From: Photobacterium profundum SS9
GTDB lineage: Bacteria; Pseudomonadota; Gammaproteobacteria; Enterobacterales; Vibrionaceae
Length of the DNA: 64,000 nt
Reading direction: 5' to 3'
Assembly (NCBI RefSeq): GCF_000196255.1
Contig: NC_006370.1
Span: 278,187 to 342,186, forward strand
Shown here: positions 60,838 to 64,000 of the stretch, piece by piece
Position numbering within the stretch: position 1 is the first letter of the stretch
Layout: the number at the start of each line of letters is the position of its first letter
Translations under genes and position numbers: made by a program
Notes under the pieces: generated by a model
Databases searched by the model: none
The model's input: the letters and a program-made list of their open reading frames with translations, nothing else
Told to the model about the DNA's origin: nothing

Positions 60838-60852
60838 AAGTAAGGGTTACAT

Positions 60853-61158
60853 ATGGCTAAAGAATCAATGAAGGCACGCGAAGCTAAACGTGCCAAGCTA
60901 GTAGCTAAGTTCGCTGAAAAGCGTGCAGCGCTAAAAGTTATTATTAGTGACGTGAATGCGTCTGAAGAAGACCGCTGGAATGCAGTGCTTAAGCTTCAGT
61001 CTCTACCACGTGATTCTAGTTCATCTCGTCAGCGTAATCGCTGTAACCAGACTGGACGTCCACACGGTTACCTACGTAAGTTCGGCTTAAGCCGTATCAA
61101 GGTTCGTGAAACTTGCATGAAAGGCGAGATTCCGGGTCTACGTAAAGCCAGCTGGTAA
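60853..61158 (+). CDS. rpsN: 30S ribosomal protein S14, C-minus type
   Basis: S14 is in the 30S head. At 101 residues it is the long form without the CxxC zinc knuckle of the short S14. It has [20 protein letters not shown] and ends LRKASW. AAGGG lies before the ATG, 15 bp after rplE. Confidence 0.97.
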   Translation: MAKESMKAREAKRAKLVAKFAEKRAALKVIISDVNASEEDRWNAVLKLQSLPRDSSSSRQRNRCNQTGRPHGYLRKFGLSRIKVRETCMKGEIPGLRKASW

Positions 61159-61192
61159 TTAGTTACCAATTTAGAATCACGGAGTATTGACT

Positions 61193-61585
61193 ATGAGCAT
61201 GCAAGATCCGATTTCGGATATGCTGACCCGTCTTCGTAACGGTCAAACAGCAAAAAAAGTTGCTGTTAAAATGCCATCTTCTAAGCAAAAAGTTGCAATT
61301 GCAGCTCTTTTAAAAGAAGAAGGTTTTGTGGCTGAATTCACTGTTACAGGTGACGTTAAGCCAGAGCTAGAAGTTACTCTTAAGTACTTCGAAGCTAACC
61401 CAGTTATCGAGCAAATCCAACGTGTTTCACGTCCTGGCCTACGCATCTACAAGAAAAAAGATGCGCTACCGTCAGTGATGGGTGGCCTTGGTATTGCTGT
61501 TGTATCCACTTCCAAGGGTCTTATGACCGACCGCGCTGCTCGCAAAGCGGGTCTTGGCGGTGAGATTATCTGCTACGTAGCATAA
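61193..61585 (+). CDS. rpsH: 30S ribosomal protein S8
   Basis: S8 is a central 30S assembly protein and the translational repressor of the spc operon in E. coli, acting near the rplE start. The 130-residue length equals E. coli. It has [18 protein letters not shown] and [23 protein letters not shown] 61193 is preferred to the TTG at 61187; CACGGAG lies upstream. Confidence 0.97.
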   Translation: MSMQDPISDMLTRLRNGQTAKKVAVKMPSSKQKVAIAALLKEEGFVAEFTVTGDVKPELEVTLKYFEANPVIEQIQRVSRPGLRIYKKKDALPSVMGGLGIAVVSTSKGLMTDRAARKAGLGGEIICYVA

Positions 61586-61597
61586 TAGGAGTAGGAC

Positions 61598-62131
61598 ATG
61601 TCTCGTGTTGCAAAAGCACCTGTAGTACTTCTTGCTGGCGTAGAAGTTAAACTCAACGGTCAGGAAATTACTGTTAAAGGTCCTAAGGGCGAACTAGCTC
61701 TTGTTGCTCATAACGCAGTAGTTTTAACTCAGGAAGAAAACACCATCACATTTGGTCCACGCGAAGGCTTTGATAAAGCTTGGGCACAAGCAGGTACTGT
61801 TCGTGCATTAGTGAACAACATGGTTGTTGGTGTTACTGAAGGCTTTACTAAGAAGCTAACCCTTAAAGGTGTAGGTTACCGTGCAAATGTTGCTGGTAAT
61901 ACTGTTAACCTTACTTTGGGCTTCTCGCACCCAGTAGCGCATGAATTGCCAACTGGTGTTAAAGCTGAATGTCCATCACAAACTGAAATCGTACTTACCG
62001 GTACTGATAAGCAGGTAATTGGACAGGTAGCGGCAGACATTCGCGCATACCGTAGCCCTGAACCTTATAAAGGTAAAGGTGTTCGTTACGCCGACGAAGT
62101 CGTGCGTACTAAAGAAGCTAAGAAGAAGTAA
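61598..62131 (+). CDS. rplF: 50S ribosomal protein L6
   Basis: L6 lies near the factor-binding site. The 177-residue length equals E. coli. It has [39 protein letters not shown] and the C-terminal [21 protein letters not shown] precedes the ATG, 12 bp after rpsH. Confidence 0.98.
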   Translation: MSRVAKAPVVLLAGVEVKLNGQEITVKGPKGELALVAHNAVVLTQEENTITFGPREGFDKAWAQAGTVRALVNNMVVGVTEGFTKKLTLKGVGYRANVAGNTVNLTLGFSHPVAHELPTGVKAECPSQTEIVLTGTDKQVIGQVAADIRAYRSPEPYKGKGVRYADEVVRTKEAKKK

Positions 62132-62140
62132 GGTAACACT

Positions 62141-62494
62141 ATGGATAAGAAAGCATCTCGTATCCGTCGTGCGACCCGAGCACGTCGCAAGATTGCTGAA
62201 CTGGGCGCAACTCGCCTAGTAATACACCGTACTCCGCGTCATGTGTATGCTCAGGTAATTGCACCGAACGGCTCTGAGGTTATCGCTGCCGCTTCTACCG
62301 TAGAAAAAGTGATCCGTGAGTCAATTGCGAACACCGGTAACAAAGACGCTGCTGCAGCTGTAGGTAAAGCTATTGCTGAGCGCGCGATTGAAAAAGGCAT
62401 TTCTAATGTTGCTTTCGATCGTTCTGGTTTCCAATACCACGGCCGTGTAGCTGCTCTAGCAGAAGCTGCTCGTGAAGCTGGACTGAAATTCTAA
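62141..62494 (+). CDS. rplR: 50S ribosomal protein L18
   Basis: L18 binds 5S rRNA together with L5. The 117-residue length equals E. coli. It has [30 protein letters not shown] and [20 protein letters not shown]. It lies 9 bp after rplF, with AAGGTAA as the ribosome site. Confidence 0.98.
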   Translation: MDKKASRIRRATRARRKIAELGATRLVIHRTPRHVYAQVIAPNGSEVIAAASTVEKVIRESIANTGNKDAAAAVGKAIAERAIEKGISNVAFDRSGFQYHGRVAALAEAAREAGLKF

Positions 62495-62507
62495 GGTAGG
62501 CGGAAAG

Positions 62508-63005
62508 ATGGCTAACGAAAAGACTCAATCAGATTTGAATGAAAAGCTTATCGCAGTTAACCGTGTTTCAAAAACGGTTAAAGGTGGTCGTATTTTCAGT
62601 TTTACTGCACTAACAGTAGTTGGTGACGGTAACGGTCGCATCGGTTTCGGTTACGGTAAAGCACGTGAAGTGCCTGCTGCAATCCAGAAATCAATGGAAA
62701 AAGCACGCCGTAACATGGTTACAGTTGCGCTAAACGAAGGTACTCTACACCACGCTGTTAAAGGTCGCCACACTGGTTCTAAAGTGTACATGCAACCTGC
62801 TTCAGAAGGTACTGGTATCATCGCCGGTGGTGCAATGCGTGCAGTGCTAGAAGTTGCGGGTATCCGTAACGTACTAGCTAAAGCATACGGTTCTACTAAC
62901 CCAATCAACGTTGTTCGCGCAACAATTGCTGGTTTAAGTGGAATGAACTCTCCAGAAATGATCGCTGCAAAGCGTGGCCTTTCTGTTAAAGAAATTCTGG
63001 GGTGA
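62508..63005 (+). CDS. rpsE: 30S ribosomal protein S5
   Basis: S5 works in decoding accuracy and mRNA unwinding. The 165-residue length is near E. coli (167). It has [19 protein letters not shown], the spectinomycin-region loop preserved, and [26 protein letters not shown] precedes the ATG. rpmD starts 5 bp past its stop. Confidence 0.98.
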   Translation: MANEKTQSDLNEKLIAVNRVSKTVKGGRIFSFTALTVVGDGNGRIGFGYGKAREVPAAIQKSMEKARRNMVTVALNEGTLHHAVKGRHTGSKVYMQPASEGTGIIAGGAMRAVLEVAGIRNVLAKAYGSTNPINVVRATIAGLSGMNSPEMIAAKRGLSVKEILG

Positions 63006-63010
63006 TCGAC

Positions 63011-63190
63011 ATGGCTAATACTATTAAAGTAACACAAACAAAGAGCTCTATCGGTCGTTTACCGAAGCATGTAGCTTGTTTGCGTGGTCTAGGCCTTCGC
63101 CGTATCAACCACACTGTTGAGCTTGAAGATACTGCTTGCGTACGCGGCATGATCAATAAAGTTCACTACATGGTTAAAATTGAGGAGTAA
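63011..63190 (+). CDS. rpmD: 50S ribosomal protein L30
   Basis: L30 is a small 50S protein. The 59 residues from ATG 63011 match E. coli length; a GTG at 63002, inside the rpsE stop region, is in frame but would add three atypical residues. It has [17 protein letters not shown] and [12 protein letters not shown], and ends YMVKIEE. Confidence 0.97.
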   Translation: MANTIKVTQTKSSIGRLPKHVACLRGLGLRRINHTVELEDTACVRGMINKVHYMVKIEE

Positions 63191-63195
63191 TCAGT

Positions 63196-63630
63196 ATGCG
63201 TTTGAATACTCTATCACCGGCTCCGGGTTCTAAGCCTTCTGCGAAGCGCGTAGGCCGTGGTATCGGTTCAGGTCTGGGTAAAACTTGTGGCCGTGGTCAC
63301 AAAGGTCAGAAATCACGTTCTGGTGGTTCTGTCCGTCCAGGCTTCGAAGGCGGTCAAATGCCTTTGAAACAGCGTCTACCAAAATTCGGTTTTACTTCTC
63401 GTAAGAGCTTGGTAACAGCTGAAGTTCGTCTAGGCGAACTGGCGAAAGTCGAAGGTGACGTGATTGATCTAGCTACACTGAAAACAGCAAACCTTATCAC
63501 TAAAGACATCAAGTTTGTAAAAGTTGTCCTTTCTGGTGAGATCGCTCGCACAGTAACAGTTAACGGTCTTCGCGTGACTAAAGGCGCTAAAGCTGCAATC
63601 GAAGCTGCCGGCGGTAAAATCGAGGAATAA
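63196..63630 (+). CDS. rplO: 50S ribosomal protein L15
   Basis: L15 is a late-central 50S assembly protein. The 144-residue length equals E. coli. The glycine/arginine-rich N-terminal region has [19 protein letters not shown] and [13 protein letters not shown], and [18 protein letters not shown] follows. GAGGAG precedes the ATG, 5 bp after rpmD. Confidence 0.98.
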   Translation: MRLNTLSPAPGSKPSAKRVGRGIGSGLGKTCGRGHKGQKSRSGGSVRPGFEGGQMPLKQRLPKFGFTSRKSLVTAEVRLGELAKVEGDVIDLATLKTANLITKDIKFVKVVLSGEIARTVTVNGLRVTKGAKAAIEAAGGKIEE

Positions 63631-63652
63631 TTAACTCGAGGATGAGGTACAG

Positions 63653-64000
63653 ATGGCTAAACAACCAGGAAAAGATTTTCGTAGTGCACAAGGTGGCCTA
63701 GCAGAGCTTAAGACACGCCTTCTATTCGTATTAGGTGCTATCTTAATTTTCCGAGCAGGTTCTTTTGTGCCTATCCCTGGTATTGACGCTGCTGTACTTG
63801 CCGATTTGTTCGAACAGCAAAAAGGTACCGTCATTGAACTGTTTAACATGTTCTCTGGCGGTGCACTCGAGCGTGCTTCTATCTTAGCACTAGGTATCAT
63901 GCCGTATATTTCGGCATCGATTATCGTACAGTTGCTAACGGTAGTTCATCCGGCATTAGCCGAGTTGAAGAAAGAAGGTGAATCTGGTCGTCGTAAGATT
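63653..64000 (+). CDS. secY: Protein translocase subunit SecY (3' end outside window)
   Basis: SecY is the inner-membrane channel of the Sec translocase. The first 116 residues are visible: a cytoplasmic N-terminus ([15 protein letters not shown]), the first membrane helix ([21 protein letters not shown]), the plug region ([19 protein letters not shown]) and the second helix ([16 protein letters not shown]). GAGGATGAGG lies before the ATG, 22 bp after rplO, in the normal spc order. The frame is open to the window's last base. Confidence 0.97.
   Translation, partial: MAKQPGKDFRSAQGGLAELKTRLLFVLGAILIFRAGSFVPIPGIDAAVLADLFEQQKGTVIELFNMFSGGALERASILALGIMPYISASIIVQLLTVVHPALAELKKEGESGRRKI

Overview
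This window is a stretch of Vibrionaceae chromosome 1 (Vibrio or Photobacterium type; the genus cannot be fixed from sequence alone). The evidence is gene order (arg cluster, oxyR, mrcA, pilMNOPQ-aroKB-damX-dam-rpe-gph-trpS, xds-type nuclease, pabA, ast genes, crp, prkB, kefGB-yheV-slyD, tusDCB, str/S10/spc operons), which matches the ancestral vibrio arrangement, together with vibrio-type gene forms: an ArgH-acetyltransferase fusion, a peroxiredoxin-glutaredoxin fusion and an AAA-type DamX. The region is almost entirely core genome. I see no tRNA, rRNA, CRISPR array, insertion sequence, prophage or integrase.

Layout. 1-5.1 kb: arginine biosynthesis argC(partial)-argB-argG-argH(A) on the + strand, closed by a terminator. 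5.1-8.9 kb: oxidative-stress cluster with a disulfide oxidoreductase of the lipoamide dehydrogenase family, a peroxiredoxin-glutaredoxin and the divergent regulator oxyR; a near-perfect tandem OxyR site lies between the last two. 9-11.5 kb: mrcA (PBP1A), divergent from pilMNOPQ (type IV pilus/competence alignment complex and secretin, 11.7-16.2 kb). 16.4-23.3 kb: aroK-aroB-damX-dam, a small DUF2970 gene on the other strand, then rpe-gph-trpS. 23.6-26 kb: secreted Xds-like nuclease. 26-31.9 kb: pabA, then astC/argD-astA-astD and a DUF1338 gene (arginine succinyltransferase catabolism). 32.4-36 kb: crp divergent from an OsmC/yhfA gene, then prkB, yheU and yheT. 36-38.2 kb: a MocR-type regulator divergent from a RhtB/LysE exporter. 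38.2-44.2 kb: a TIGR02444 gene and the ABC-F gene yheS, then kefG-kefB-yheV-slyD. 44.3-48.6 kb: slyX, a WD40 lipoprotein, fkpA, yheO and tusDCB. 48.7-53.2 kb: rpsL-rpsG-fusA-tuf. 53.3-54.1 kb: bfd and bfr, with a Fur-like site. 54.2-59.5 kb: S10 operon with a leader; 59.6 kb to the end: spc operon, running off the window inside secY.

Genes working together: four consecutive arginine-synthesis activities; OxyR with two thiol/disulfide enzymes; PilMNOPQ as one envelope-spanning complex; AstC-A-D as successive steps of arginine breakdown; KefG-KefB as an ancillary subunit with its K+/H+ antiporter; TusBCD as one sulfur-relay complex; Bfd releasing iron from Bfr; and nearly thirty translation genes in the str, S10 and spc operons.

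I found no convincing undescribed multi-gene system. The observations most worth a second look are the oxidoreductase with a three-cysteine C-terminal tail beside the peroxiredoxin-glutaredoxin, the DUF1338 gene attached to the ast genes, a REP-like palindrome between slyD and slyX, several leader or intercistronic hairpins, and a few small conserved-looking proteins of unknown role.
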